A DNA stretch of 28,957 nucleotides, taken from the NCBI GenBank assembly GCA_948664205.1, contig CAPNDH010000016.1, forward strand, positions 1 through 28,957. The letters are read 5' to 3'. Below, in pieces: positions 15,388-24,072 of this stretch. Origin of the DNA: an uncultured Clostridia bacterium (GTDB lineage Bacteria > Bacillota > Clostridia > TANB77 > CAG-508). Below the pieces are notes generated by a model. The model saw nothing but the letters and a program-made list of their open reading frames with translations. It was not told the DNA's origin and did no database searches. Position numbers and translations under genes: made by a program. Position 1 is the first letter of the stretch. Each line of letters opens with the position of its first letter.

Positions 15388-17736
15388 CTATCCATTTGGG
15401 TTTCCTTTTTTAAGGTCAAATATTATTGCATCTTCATTATCATATATAAATTTAATGTCGTCATTATCCATTTTTATTGGGTCTAAATCTCCATTTGCAT
15501 CTTCTTCAAATTTTGTTTCACTTTTCCAAGATTTATTTCTTTTCTTTTTAGTTTCTGGTTCTTCAACAATACCACTTGTAAACTTTTCAAAGTCATATTG
15601 TTTATCAGCGTGTTTTTCTTTATGTTTTGCTTCCATAAAATCTATTTTACCATCACATAAATCAATAACACCTTTATTATTTTTCCATTTAAATAAGCAA
15701 CTCTTAAATGGTAAAGAACGTACTTTATCTACTGCAAATTTTGGTGTCCATGCCCAATCTATACCACCTAAATTAGAACTATATTTTCCTTTTTCAGTAT
15801 CATAGCTTTGTGAAAACTTCCATTGGCGAATATTTCCAAACTCTTTATGCCACCATTCGTTTTCTACTATATCTCCACCACCAAATACAATTTTGTTCAT
15901 ACAGTTTGAAGTAATTGTTTGCCTGTATTTTTCATTTACAGCACCTAGCTGTGCTAAAGTTTGTGTAGATATTGTAGTTCCAACACGATATTTTCTATAT
16001 AAAGTAAATATTGGTTCTACAGATTTTGAAAGGAATTCTGGGAATTCGTCTATATATAGGAAATGTGGTACTCTTGTGCTTTCATTTCCTGGTCTTGAAA
16101 GTACAGAATTTTGCATTAGTAATATAAAGAATAATCCAAAATTCTTATGAACTGTAGGACCTAAGTCACCTCTTCTTGTACATACAAAAGTAACTTCTCC
16201 ATTTGCTAAAGCTTTATCATAATTGATATTATTTTTTCTATTACAAATAATTTTCTTAACACCATTATATCTTATTAATTTTTCAAATACTGAAGAAGCA
16301 TATAATGCTGATTTTTCCATGTTTTCCCTTCCTGGGGAATTTTTATAAAAGTTTTTCTTAAAGTAAGATAACTGTACATTATATTGCTCAGCAATTTCAG
16401 GAACAGCCTCTAAAGTATTACATAAGCTTTCTACTAAATCGAAATTGTTAAGTATTTTAACAACATCCTCTAATGTAGGTAAATAGTCTTTATCCTTATA
16501 AACTATAGGGTATGTAGCCTTTAATAATATACAAATATTTTCAATTGCTTGAACAGCATAGTTTTCCATATTAGTTTTATCTATATTTTCAATAGTACCT
16601 TGATACATAGTTTTTAAAATATAAGTAAATACGCTAGCTGCTTTTAATGGGTTTTCATATACAAATGGATTTAAACCAGCTGAATTATCGTTATTAGGGT
16701 CTACTATATTGTATTTAATATTATAGTTATTAGCTACATCTATCATATGTCCAATAGATTCATAATCAGGAGAAATAGATGTTAAACCTAAGTTTCTATA
16801 AATATATGTGTCACCATTTTTACCTATAATCATTTTTCTCATATATGTATCATATAAACCTTGTTTACCTTGAACAGGAATTAACATATTTAATGAAAAA
16901 TTATTATTTAGATATTCATTATTAAAAGGTGCATTTAATGTTGCAATTCCAGTTTTTAATGCTGTAAATCCCATTTCTTTTGAAGTTTGGTAGAAAAAGT
17001 ATTTCTTTTCTAAATCTCTTGCCATACAAGGTTCAAAAACTAATGAAGTTTTACCTGAGCCAGAAGGACCAACTACTAAAAATTGATTAAATCTGCTACT
17101 TTCTGGAATAATACATTTTCTAGTTACTTCTTTATCATTACATACATACATTTCACAAGAATATGGTCCAGTACCTTCTTTGTTATCTGGTCCAAGTTTT
17201 AAACCACCATAATCTGCAATTGATTCTCTTAAAAGTTTAGTATCTTCAACTTTCTTATATAAGAAATCAAATAATGGTTTAATAGTAGTAAGAGGTAAGA
17301 ATATAGCAATGGCAGAAAGTGCAGGTCTAAACAATTCTGGGAAATTTATTGCTAAATTTGAATATCCAGGAAGTGAAACTAAACCAGTCCAAATGCTCAT
17401 ATTCATCCATTGTACTACCATTGAAATAGCTATAATATATAAACTAGCTACATATGAATGGAATAAATTAACTTTAACTCTATTAGAAGTTGCAAATTTT
17501 GAACCACCTGAGAACAAAAATGCAAATATTGGGCAAGCAAGAGCAAAGGTATACATGAATGGTCCCCAATATGAAACACCCACACCATTAAATATAATTA
17601 ATAGTATTTCAACAACTCTGTCTACTAAAAAATAGGCAGATAATAAAGTTAATATATATGTGAAAAACGTATTTCTATCCGTTTTTAAAATCTTTAAAAA
17701 TTTATCAAAAAGTTTCAAAACTTTCACCACTTTCAA
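15388..17736 (-). CDS. VirD4/TraG-type IV secretion coupling-protein-like ATPase
   Basis: A 782-aa membrane ATPase. The first about 170 residues contain several hydrophobic helices (for example TFFTYILTLLSAYFLVDRVV). The cytoplasmic domain has Walker A GPSGSGKTS (about 223-231), Walker B HFLYIDEFPEF (about 558-568), and a downstream TTISTQTLAQLG motif typical of TraG/VirD4 coupling proteins. These hexameric motors deliver relaxase-bound DNA or protein to a type IV channel. The C-terminal 90 residues are charged and likely disordered. The frame begins at a TTG; alternative GTG starts lie 2 and 3 codons in, so the exact start is uncertain. No relaxase, VirB4 or channel genes are present in the window, so its substrate is unknown. 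Confidence 0.85.
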   Translation of the reverse strand: MKVVKVLKLFDKFLKILKTDRNTFFTYILTLLSAYFLVDRVVEILLIIFNGVGVSYWGPFMYTFALACPIFAFLFSGGSKFATSNRVKVNLFHSYVASLYIIAISMVVQWMNMSIWTGLVSLPGYSNLAINFPELFRPALSAIAIFLPLTTIKPLFDFLYKKVEDTKLLRESIADYGGLKLGPDNKEGTGPYSCEMYVCNDKEVTRKCIIPESSRFNQFLVVGPSGSGKTSLVFEPCMARDLEKKYFFYQTSKEMGFTALKTGIATLNAPFNNEYLNNNFSLNMLIPVQGKQGLYDTYMRKMIIGKNGDTYIYRNLGLTSISPDYESIGHMIDVANNYNIKYNIVDPNNDNSAGLNPFVYENPLKAASVFTYILKTMYQGTIENIDKTNMENYAVQAIENICILLKATYPIVYKDKDYLPTLEDVVKILNNFDLVESLCNTLEAVPEIAEQYNVQLSYFKKNFYKNSPGRENMEKSALYASSVFEKLIRYNGVKKIICNRKNNINYDKALANGEVTFVCTRRGDLGPTVHKNFGLFFILLMQNSVLSRPGNESTRVPHFLYIDEFPEFLSKSVEPIFTLYRKYRVGTTISTQTLAQLGAVNEKYRQTITSNCMNKIVFGGGDIVENEWWHKEFGNIRQWKFSQSYDTEKGKYSSNLGGIDWAWTPKFAVDKVRSLPFKSCLFKWKNNKGVIDLCDGKIDFMEAKHKEKHADKQYDFEKFTSGIVEEPETKKKRNKSWKSETKFEEDANGDLDPIKMDNDDIKFIYDNEDAIIFDLKKGNPNG

Positions 17737-17758
17737 AATTTAAAATATTTGCACCTAT

Positions 17759-17787
17759 ATTATCCTATAAAATACGCAAAAAATCAA
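17759..17787 (-). promoter_or_regulatory. Promoter of the T4CP-like gene
   Basis: Minus strand TTGATT (17787-17782), 17-bp spacer, GATAAT (17764-17759); the leader is short, about 15 nt. Confidence 0.6.
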
Positions 17788-17904
17788 GCTTTTTTGACAA
17801 ATTTGTAAAAAAAGAAGTTGGGAGTTTTCAAAAAATACTTGAATAATATTAATATTATGCATATAATTTAATACACATACATAATAAAAAATACAAGAAT
17901 AAAA

Positions 17905-17998
17905 TTTTCTAAGTGGCAAAGCCACATAAGAAAATCTAATTTTTGCATAACAATCTTCTAAGGAAACTCACCACTATCGTGGATGACTTTCCTAAGAA
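17905..17998. repeat. Two adjacent inverted repeats upstream of the flippase gene
   Basis: The first is TTTTCTAAGTGGC / GCCACATAAGAAAA (17905-17934, loop AAA). The second is TTCTAAGGAAA ... TTTCCTAAGAA (17956-17998) with an inner CCAC/GTGG. Both share the TTCTAAG motif. Neither ends in a T-run. Confidence 0.55.
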
Positions 17999-18026
17999 TA
18001 TAGAAAAATATAAAGAGGAAAGATTT

Positions 18027-19689
18027 ATGATAAAAGGAAAACATAGAAAAGAAAGTAAAGTTAAGAAGGAAAGTTTTATGCAAGGTGTACTATCACTTAT
18101 GGTAGCACAAGTATTAATAAAACTTTTAGGTTTAATATATAAATGGTATTTAACAAACAGACCTCGGTTTTGGCGATGAAGGTAATGCAATTTATAGTGC
18201 AGGCTTTTCAATTTATGCATTGTTATTAACACTTTCATCAACAGGAGTTCCAAATGCAGTTGCAAAGTTAGTATCAGAGCACACTGCTAAAGGAGATTAT
18301 AGGGGAGCACATAGAATATTTAAAATATCACTTGCAACATTTGCTATTATTGGTTTAATAGGAACACTAATATTATTTTTAGGAGCAGGTTATATATCTA
18401 ATGTATGGCTTGCCATACCTGAAGCGGAACTTACACTAGTTGCATTATCACCAGCAATATTTTTTGTAGCAATAATATCTGTATTTAGAGGATACTTCAA
18501 TGGTAGAGAAAACATGAAAGCAACAGCAAATTCACAAACTTTAGAGCAACTAGCTAAAACAATATTTACAGTATTAGTAGTAGAAATTGTTGCAATATGT
18601 TCAGGAGTAAACACAAATTTAATGGCAGCAGGAGCTAACCTAGCAACAACTTTGGCAACAGTAGCAAGCTTTTTATACTTATATATGTATTTTAAAGTAA
18701 GAAGAGCTGAACTAGGAAAGGAAATAGTATCATCAGAAAATTATCCTACAAAAAGTATATTAGGAACAGTAAAAAATATATTAATGGTTTCGGTGCCAAT
18801 GTCATTAAGTTCAATATTAACCTCGTTAAACAGAAATATAGATTCAATGACAGTAAAAAGAGGGTTACAAAGTTTTTTAACACAAGGTGAAGCACTAAAG
18901 CAATATGGAATTTTAAGTGGAAAAGTAGATACATTAGTTTCTCTTCCACTATCCTTTAACATAGCATTTGCAACAGCTTTAGTACCTGCAATAGCATCAG
19001 CGAAAACAAAAGGAGATATGCAAACAGCCAATAAAAGAGTATCATTTTCATTATTAGTAACAATGTTAATAGGCCTTCCTTGTATGATAGGAATGATGAT
19101 ATTTGCACAGCCTATTTTAAATTTACTATTTCCAAATGCAAGTGAAGGAGCATTTATTTTTCAAGTTAGTAGTTTAACTATAATATTTACAGTTTTAGAA
19201 CAAACTGTAAATGGAGCTCTGCAAGGTCTAGGAAAAATATACATACCAGCAATTGCATTAACAATAGGTGTTGCAGTTAAATTTATATTAAACTTAATAT
19301 TAGTACCAATACCAGCTATAGGGGCAGCAGGAGCAGCCTTTGCAACAGTAGCATGCCATGCAATAGCATTTGTAATAGGTTTTTATGTATTAAAGAGAAG
19401 TATGAAAATAGATTTGCCATTTACGAAATTTATAGTAAAACCATTCCTAGCAACATTTATAATGGCAGTATGTTCATATGCAGTTTATTTATTATTAGGT
19501 GGTATAAATGCAAGTAAACTGGTAACAATAATAGCAATTTTAGTAGCAATAATAATATATATATTATCAATAATAGCATTGAAATTATTTACAAAAGAAG
19601 AGCTATTAATGATACCATATGGTAATAAATTATATAAATTATTAGAAAAAATAGGAATATACAAAGAGACCGCAAACCCAGTAAAATAG
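18027..19689 (+). pseudogene. SpoVB/MurJ-like polysaccharide (lipid-linked) flippase, frameshifted
   Basis: The ATG at 18027 (RBS AAAGAGGAAAG) starts KKESFMQGVLSLMVAQVLIKLLGLIYKWYLTNRP. That frame ends at 18179. The rest, GFGDEGNAIYSAGFSIYALLL through 19689, continues in the next frame. Removing one base in CCTCGG (18162-18167) joins them into a protein of about 553 aa with some 13-14 membrane helices, as in MOP-superfamily flippases that move lipid-linked cell-wall or spore-cortex precursors (SpoVB, MurJ, MviN). The body is otherwise intact, including LSSTGVPNAVAKLVSE. It may be a sequencing or assembly insertion, or a recent null mutation. Translation from the in-frame ATG at 18220 would lack the first helices. 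Confidence 0.8.
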
Positions 19690-19797
19690 CGAGTTTCAAC
19701 ATAACACAGAGCGAAAAACCTAGAGCCGTAAAGGTTTGAAAGAAAAAAATATAAAAAAAAAGAAGGATTTTGAAAAACATTGGCGAATAATGTTAGT

Positions 19798-19820
19798 AGT
19801 AGAATGAGAAACGTTCTACT
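19798..19820 (+). promoter_or_regulatory. Small hairpin in the HU leader
   Basis: AGTAGAA (19798-19804) pairs with TTCTACT (19814-19820), about 15 nt upstream of the TAGGAGGT ribosome binding site. It may stabilise the mRNA or bind a regulator. I see no good promoter in 19690-19797. Confidence 0.4.
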
Positions 19821-19847
19821 GATGAAATCTTATAGGAGGTAAGTTAA

Positions 19848-20126
19848 ATGAACAAATCAGAATTAATCGCAGCTATCGCAGCAAAAACTGGTTCAACAAA
19901 AAAAGACGCTGAAGCATCTTTAAACGCATTTGTTGAAGTTGTAACAGAAACTTTAGTAAAAGGAGACAAAGTTCAACTAGTTGGATTCGGATCTTTCGAA
20001 GTAAGAAAAAGAGCAGCTAGAAAAGGAAGAAACCCACAAACTAAAGAAGAAATCAAAATACCAGCTTCTAAAGCACCAGTATTCAAAGCAGGAAAAGCTT
20101 TAAAAGATTTAGTAAACAATAAATAA
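19848..20126 (+). CDS. hup: HU family nucleoid DNA-binding protein
   Basis: A 92-aa HU protein: MNKSELIAAIAAKTGSTKKDA, VQLVGFGSFEVRKRAARKGRNPQT (beta-arm with the RNP tip near residues 60-65) and a C-terminal FKAGKALKD. It binds and bends DNA non-specifically as a homodimer. RBS TAGGAGGT is strong and codon choice is biased (many AAA, GCA, GAA), fitting high expression. It has its own terminator. Secure. Confidence 0.98.
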   Translation: MNKSELIAAIAAKTGSTKKDAEASLNAFVEVVTETLVKGDKVQLVGFGSFEVRKRAARKGRNPQTKEEIKIPASKAPVFKAGKALKDLVNNK

Positions 20127-20165
20127 TTAATGATGATTTCAATATAAATTATATGAATTCATATA

Positions 20166-20198
20166 AAAGAACGAAGAAACCCTTCGTTCTTTTTTTGT
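20166..20198 (+). terminator. Terminator of the HU gene
   Basis: AAAGAACGAAG (20166-20176) pairs with CTTCGTTCTTT (20182-20192), followed by a T-run. Confidence 0.92.
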
Positions 20199-20462
20199 CG
20201 AAAAATCCCTATCAAAAATAATGCGAATTATGTTTACAAAAAGCATAAAATATGATATAAATAGAATATTCTATTTAGCACAATTTGTGCTTTAATATTT
20301 TAAATCAAAAAATTAAAATCTTTAAATTAATTAAAATTAAATTCTAAATTAAAATCCAAAATTAAAATTTAAGAGAACATAGAAGGAAGGAGGTATAGAA
20401 TAGTTATAAAATAAAGCATTAATTAAACTATATAGAAAATATATTTACAAGGAGAATTTTAA
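20199..20462 (+). promoter_or_regulatory. Gene-free stretch with promoter of the Rpn-like gene
   Basis: TTTACA (20233-20238), 17-bp spacer and TATAAA (20256-20261) with an extended -10 TGA form a likely promoter. Just after it is a 15-nt palindrome AGCACAATTTGTGCT, a possible operator or small hairpin. Then follows about 75 nt of degenerate AAATTAAAAT repeats of unknown meaning, and AAGGAGG at about 20386. Confidence 0.5.
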
Positions 20463-21314
20463 ATGGAAGAAAATAAACAACTATTAAAACCTAAAATAGA
20501 TGTAGTATTTCATTCACTATTTAGGGTAGGCAATGAAAATATAACAAAAGCAATTATTTCGGCAGTAACAAAGGAAAAAATAAATAAGATTGACTTAAAT
20601 AATGATAGACACATATTAGGAAAATATCCAGAAGAAAAATTAGGAATATTAGATTTAAGAGCAATATTAGATAATGGAACAATATGTAATATAGAAGTAC
20701 AATTAGCAGATAATAAAGATACAGCAGAAAGATTTTTATATTATTGGAGTAGAATATATAGTAGTCAATTAATAAAAGGAGATGATTATGCAAAAATAAA
20801 TAAAGTAATAGGAATTATAATAATAGACTATGAATTTGAAAAAACGAAAGAAATAGAAAATTTAAGTACAAAATGGAAGATAAAAGAAGTAAGTACAGGA
20901 AAAGAAATTGAGTTGACAGATGTATTTGAATTATATATAATAGAGATACCAAAAGCAAAGAGAATATTAGAAAAAGATGCGAGCAATAAACTAGCACAAT
21001 GGATGTTATTTTTAAATAATCCAAATGAAAAGGAGGTATCGAAAATTATGAATGAAAATAAAGAAATAAAAGAAGCAATGAATGAGTTAGAAGAAATGAG
21101 TAAAGATGAAGAACTAAGAAGAGTAGCAGAATTAAGAGAAAAGGCAATACGCGATGAAAAAAATGGATTAAGACATGCAAGAGCAGAAGGAATAAAGGAA
21201 GGAAAAATAGCGACAGCGAAAGAACTATTAAAAATGAATATGAAACTAGAAGATATAATAAAAGTAACAAAATTAACAAAAGAAGAAGTGGAGAAAATAA
21301 AGAAAGAAATATAA
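20463..21314 (+). CDS. Rpn-family PD-(D/E)XK nuclease (recombination-promoting nuclease / putative transposase)
   Basis: A 283-aa protein of the PD-(D/E)XK 'transposase' family. The N-terminal nuclease core has KPKIDVVFHSLF (Asp13), GILDLRAILDNGTICNIEVQL (Asp64, Glu78-x-Gln80) and FLYYWSRIYSSQL. The C-terminal third is a lysine/glutamate-rich coiled-coil-like region ending in the family's typical ARAEGIKEG and LTKEEVEKIK repeats. Rpn proteins in E. coli stimulate RecA-independent recombination; most others are uncharacterised. RBS CAAGGAGAA. Twelve nt after the stop lies the second copy of the 44-bp hairpin. Confidence 0.85.
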   Translation: MEENKQLLKPKIDVVFHSLFRVGNENITKAIISAVTKEKINKIDLNNDRHILGKYPEEKLGILDLRAILDNGTICNIEVQLADNKDTAERFLYYWSRIYSSQLIKGDDYAKINKVIGIIIIDYEFEKTKEIENLSTKWKIKEVSTGKEIELTDVFELYIIEIPKAKRILEKDASNKLAQWMLFLNNPNEKEVSKIMNENKEIKEAMNELEEMSKDEELRRVAELREKAIRDEKNGLRHARAEGIKEGKIATAKELLKMNMKLEDIIKVTKLTKEEVEKIKKEI

Positions 21315-21325
21315 ACATCAAAAAA

Positions 21326-21423
21326 GGGCTATAAAAAAAGTGAGTCAAAAGGGACGGGATAAATTGACACTCCTCGATGTGTCAATTTATCCCGTCCCTT
21401 TTGACTCACTTTTTTTACAGCCC
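21326..21423. repeat. Dispersed REP-like hairpin, copy 2
   Basis: Arms at 21326-21370 and 21379-21423 pair along nearly their whole length (one mismatch), with the same core GAGTCAAAAGGGACGGG as the 1998-2091 copy. It ends with T-rich ACTTTTTTTACAGCCCC and probably terminates the Rpn gene. Confidence 0.9.
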
Positions 21424-21486
21424 CTTTTTATATATGTAATAATAAACACATTCATGAATATATATTCTATATAGAGGTGGAAATTA

Positions 21487-22611
21487 GTGGTATTAAAAGC
21501 AATAAAGATAAGAAAAAAATATATAATTATAATAATAGCAGTTATTATCTTAGCTATTGGTTCATGTATAGGTGTAAATTTATATAAAAATTTTAAAATA
21601 AATGAAAAACTAAGAATAGAAGAAAAACAAAAAATACAAGAAATAGAAGATAATGAGAAAAACGAAGAAGTAAAGCAAGAAGAGGAAAAGGTAGAACAAA
21701 AAGAATATATTAAATGGGTAGATTTCAATGTTCCATTAGACGTGTTAGAAAAAACGTCCGCATTAGATATTAAATCACACAATAATGAAGAAAAGGTAAA
21801 ATTAAATTGGATAGAGCTAATTTCATATTTGGCTACAAAATATGGAGGAAACTTTAAATCTTTTAAACAATCAGATTTAGATAATTTGGTACAGAAATTA
21901 AAAAATGGAGAAAATATAGAAAATATAATTAGTAACCAAAAGTTGTATTCTTATTATATAGAAGCATATACAGCAATATTGGATGAATTTATAGGTGAAT
22001 ATGAAATAGAAGTAGATAGTAATGGTCAAAAAGTATTTCAAAAAAAGTATGGAGTAAAAGCATTTTTACCAGTTGCAAAAAATTATAATTTTAGCCATTA
22101 CGATGATTTTGGTGCATCAAGGTCTTATGGATATAAAAGGGTACATTTAGGAAATGACTTAATGGGATCTATTGGAACGCCTATAATTGCAGTAGAAAGT
22201 GGGACTATAGAAGCTGTTGGTTGGAACCAATATGGGGGTTGGAGAATAGGAATACGAAGTTTTGATAAAAAAAGATATTATTATTATGCACATTTACGAA
22301 AAGACCATCCATATGCAAAAGACATAAAAGAAGGAAGCGCCGTCAATGCAGGAGATGTAATAGGGTATTTAGGAATGACAGGATACAGTGCAAAAGAAAA
22401 TGTAAATAATATAAATGTTCCACACCTGCATTTTGGAATGCAATTAATTTTTGATGAATCACAAAAAGAAGGAACAAATCAAATTTGGATAGATGTATAT
22501 TCTATAATTAATTTTCTAAAAAAGAATAGATCAGAAGTATATAGAGCATATGAAGATACAAAAGATTACCAAAGAAAATATAATATAATAGATCCAGTTA
22601 TGGAAGAATAG
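21487..22611 (+). CDS. Membrane-anchored M23 (LytM-like) peptidase
   Basis: A 374-aa protein with GTG start behind AGAGGTGG. Residues about 11-32 are a transmembrane helix. About 35-75 is a charged, probably coiled-coil linker (many KQKIQEIE-type repeats). The C-terminal half is an M23 zinc peptidase: His220 and Asp224 in HLGNDLM, IGTPIIAVESGTIEAVGWNQYGGW, YYYYAHL and the second ligand motif HLHFG (His313, His315). All ligands are present, so it is likely active on peptidoglycan cross-links outside the membrane. Similar proteins act in cell separation or sporulation (SpoIIQ-like, although SpoIIQ often lacks a ligand). Confidence 0.9.
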   Translation: MVLKAIKIRKKYIIIIIAVIILAIGSCIGVNLYKNFKINEKLRIEEKQKIQEIEDNEKNEEVKQEEEKVEQKEYIKWVDFNVPLDVLEKTSALDIKSHNNEEKVKLNWIELISYLATKYGGNFKSFKQSDLDNLVQKLKNGENIENIISNQKLYSYYIEAYTAILDEFIGEYEIEVDSNGQKVFQKKYGVKAFLPVAKNYNFSHYDDFGASRSYGYKRVHLGNDLMGSIGTPIIAVESGTIEAVGWNQYGGWRIGIRSFDKKRYYYYAHLRKDHPYAKDIKEGSAVNAGDVIGYLGMTGYSAKENVNNINVPHLHFGMQLIFDESQKEGTNQIWIDVYSIINFLKKNRSEVYRAYEDTKDYQRKYNIIDPVMEE

Positions 22612-22647
22612 AAGAATTATAGAAAAGCATATTATTTTAATTTGAAA

Positions 22648-22704
22648 TTGTAGGGGCTTAATCGGTAAGGAATACCTAAAAGAATTTACCGAATTACGCC
22701 CTTT
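22648..22704. repeat. GTAGGGGC-type imperfect hairpin
   Basis: GTAGGGGCTTAATCGGTAA pairs imperfectly with TTTACCGAATTACGCCC. TGTAGGGGC hairpins are a common dispersed repeat type in clostridial genomes; another TGTAGGGGGC lies at about 23953-23963. Confidence 0.6.
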
Positions 22705-22737
22705 TAATATTACAGAAAAAAATTAAATCCACTTCCA

Positions 22738-22766
22738 TTGCACAAAAACATAAGTTAATATATAAT
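22738..22766 (+). promoter_or_regulatory. Promoter of the prs-like gene
   Basis: TTGCAC (22738-22743), 17-bp spacer, TATAAT (22761-22766), 27 bp before the start codon. Confidence 0.7.
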
Positions 22767-22793
22767 AAAAACAAAAAGAAAGGAGAAGAAAGG

Positions 22794-23879
22794 ATGGAAA
22801 ATAACTTAGGAATAATTGTATTAGAAAATGCAAAAGAATTAGGAGAAAAGCTACAAAAAAATTTAAATATAATAAGAAAAGAAGACGCAAATTATATTAT
22901 CCCATTAAAAAATAGTAGGTTTAGTAATGGAGAAGGAAAAATAAGTATAGAAAGTACAGTAAGAGAAAAAGATTTATATATATTATCAGATGTAGGAAAT
23001 TATAATATATCATATGAAATGCATGGGGTAAAGCATAATATGTCGCCAGATGAGCACTTTCAAGATATTAAGAGAGTAATATCAGCAACAAGTGGACACG
23101 CATCTAAAATAACAATTGTTATGCCTTTATTATATGAAGCAAGGCAACACAAAAGAAAAGGAAGGGAATCTTTAGACTGTGCAATTGCTCTTCAAGAACT
23201 AGAGAGACTAGGAGTAGATAACATTATTACATTTGACGCACACGACCCAAATGTATCAAATGCAATTCCAAGATTACCATTTGAAAACTTCTATCCTACA
23301 CATACAATACTTAATGATTTAATAAAACAAGAGAGTGAAAATATAGATAATTTACTAGTAGTAAGCCCAGATATGGGAGCTATGGAAAGAGCAAGATATT
23401 ATGCTGAAATGCTAAGTTGTGATGTAGGTGTATTTTATAAAAGAAGAGACTTAAGCAGAGTAGTTAATGGAAAAAATCCAATAATAGAGCATACATATAT
23501 GGGAGCAGATGTACAAGGCAGAGACATTATTGTAGTAGATGACATGATAGCTTCTGGACAATCTATGTTAGAAGTAGCAAGAGAGCTAAAACTACGAGGA
23601 GCAAACCATATTTATTTAATAGCAAGTTTTGCTCTATTAACAGAAGGAATGCAAGGATTTATAGATTCATACAATGAAGGTATGTTTACAAAATTATATT
23701 CTACAAATTTATCATATGTTCCAGAGGTAATAAAAAAGCAAGAATGGTATCACGAAGTAGATTGTTCAATGCAACTTGCAACTATTATAGATACATTAAA
23801 TAAAAAAGAATCAATAGAATTCTTATTTGATGGTAGAAAGCAAATGTTTAATAAAATTAGAGAAGTAAAAAAAGGATAA
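22794..23879 (+). CDS. prs: Ribose-phosphate pyrophosphokinase (PRPP synthetase)
   Basis: A 361-aa PRPP synthetase-like protein, somewhat longer than the usual 310-320 aa, of a clostridial subtype. It makes PRPP from ribose 5-phosphate and ATP. Motifs: RFSNGEGKISIES (about 43-55), MPLLYEARQHKRKGRESL (the ATP-binding flexible loop, replacing the usual YARQDRK), ITFDAHDPNV and the PRPP loop DIIVVDDMIASGQSM. Start ATG with RBS AAAGGAGAAG. Its product would be a substrate of the HisG-like domain of the operon at 3.2-6.9 kb, but the distance suggests ordinary housekeeping. A non-canonical substrate preference cannot be excluded. Confidence 0.9.
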   Translation: MENNLGIIVLENAKELGEKLQKNLNIIRKEDANYIIPLKNSRFSNGEGKISIESTVREKDLYILSDVGNYNISYEMHGVKHNMSPDEHFQDIKRVISATSGHASKITIVMPLLYEARQHKRKGRESLDCAIALQELERLGVDNIITFDAHDPNVSNAIPRLPFENFYPTHTILNDLIKQESENIDNLLVVSPDMGAMERARYYAEMLSCDVGVFYKRRDLSRVVNGKNPIIEHTYMGADVQGRDIIVVDDMIASGQSMLEVARELKLRGANHIYLIASFALLTEGMQGFIDSYNEGMFTKLYSTNLSYVPEVIKKQEWYHEVDCSMQLATIIDTLNKKESIEFLFDGRKQMFNKIREVKKG

Positions 23880-23904
23880 TTAAAAATAAAGATTTGGAAA
23901 GATT

Positions 23905-24015
23905 GGGGAAAGATTTGGGACGCGTCCAAATCTTTACTATCGAAATAAAAAAATGTAGGGGGCACCGTTTGAGAGAATACCTGTTAGAAATGACTTAAGC
24001 TGTGCTTTTTTGCTA
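23905..24015 (+). terminator. Possible terminators after prs
   Basis: Two structures: AAAGATTTGG / CCAAATCTTT around GACGCGT (about 23909-23935, no T-run), and GCACCGTT ... AAGCTGTGC followed by TTTTTT (about 23961-24011). The second is the better terminator but is only loosely paired. Confidence 0.4.
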
Positions 24016-24072
24016 TTGACCGTCCAAAAGTTGAGACCACATTCTTGTATATAAGTAAAGGAGTAAATTAAA

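Noticed and set aside
15299..15805. 168-codon open frame on the plus strand over the T4CP gene end
   Set aside because: It is antisense to a strong VirD4/TraG-like gene, starts inside a repeat and has no ribosome binding site.
23945..24015. 6S RNA or known riboswitch after prs
   Set aside because: I could not match it to any conserved core I know; pairing is loose and it may only be a terminator.
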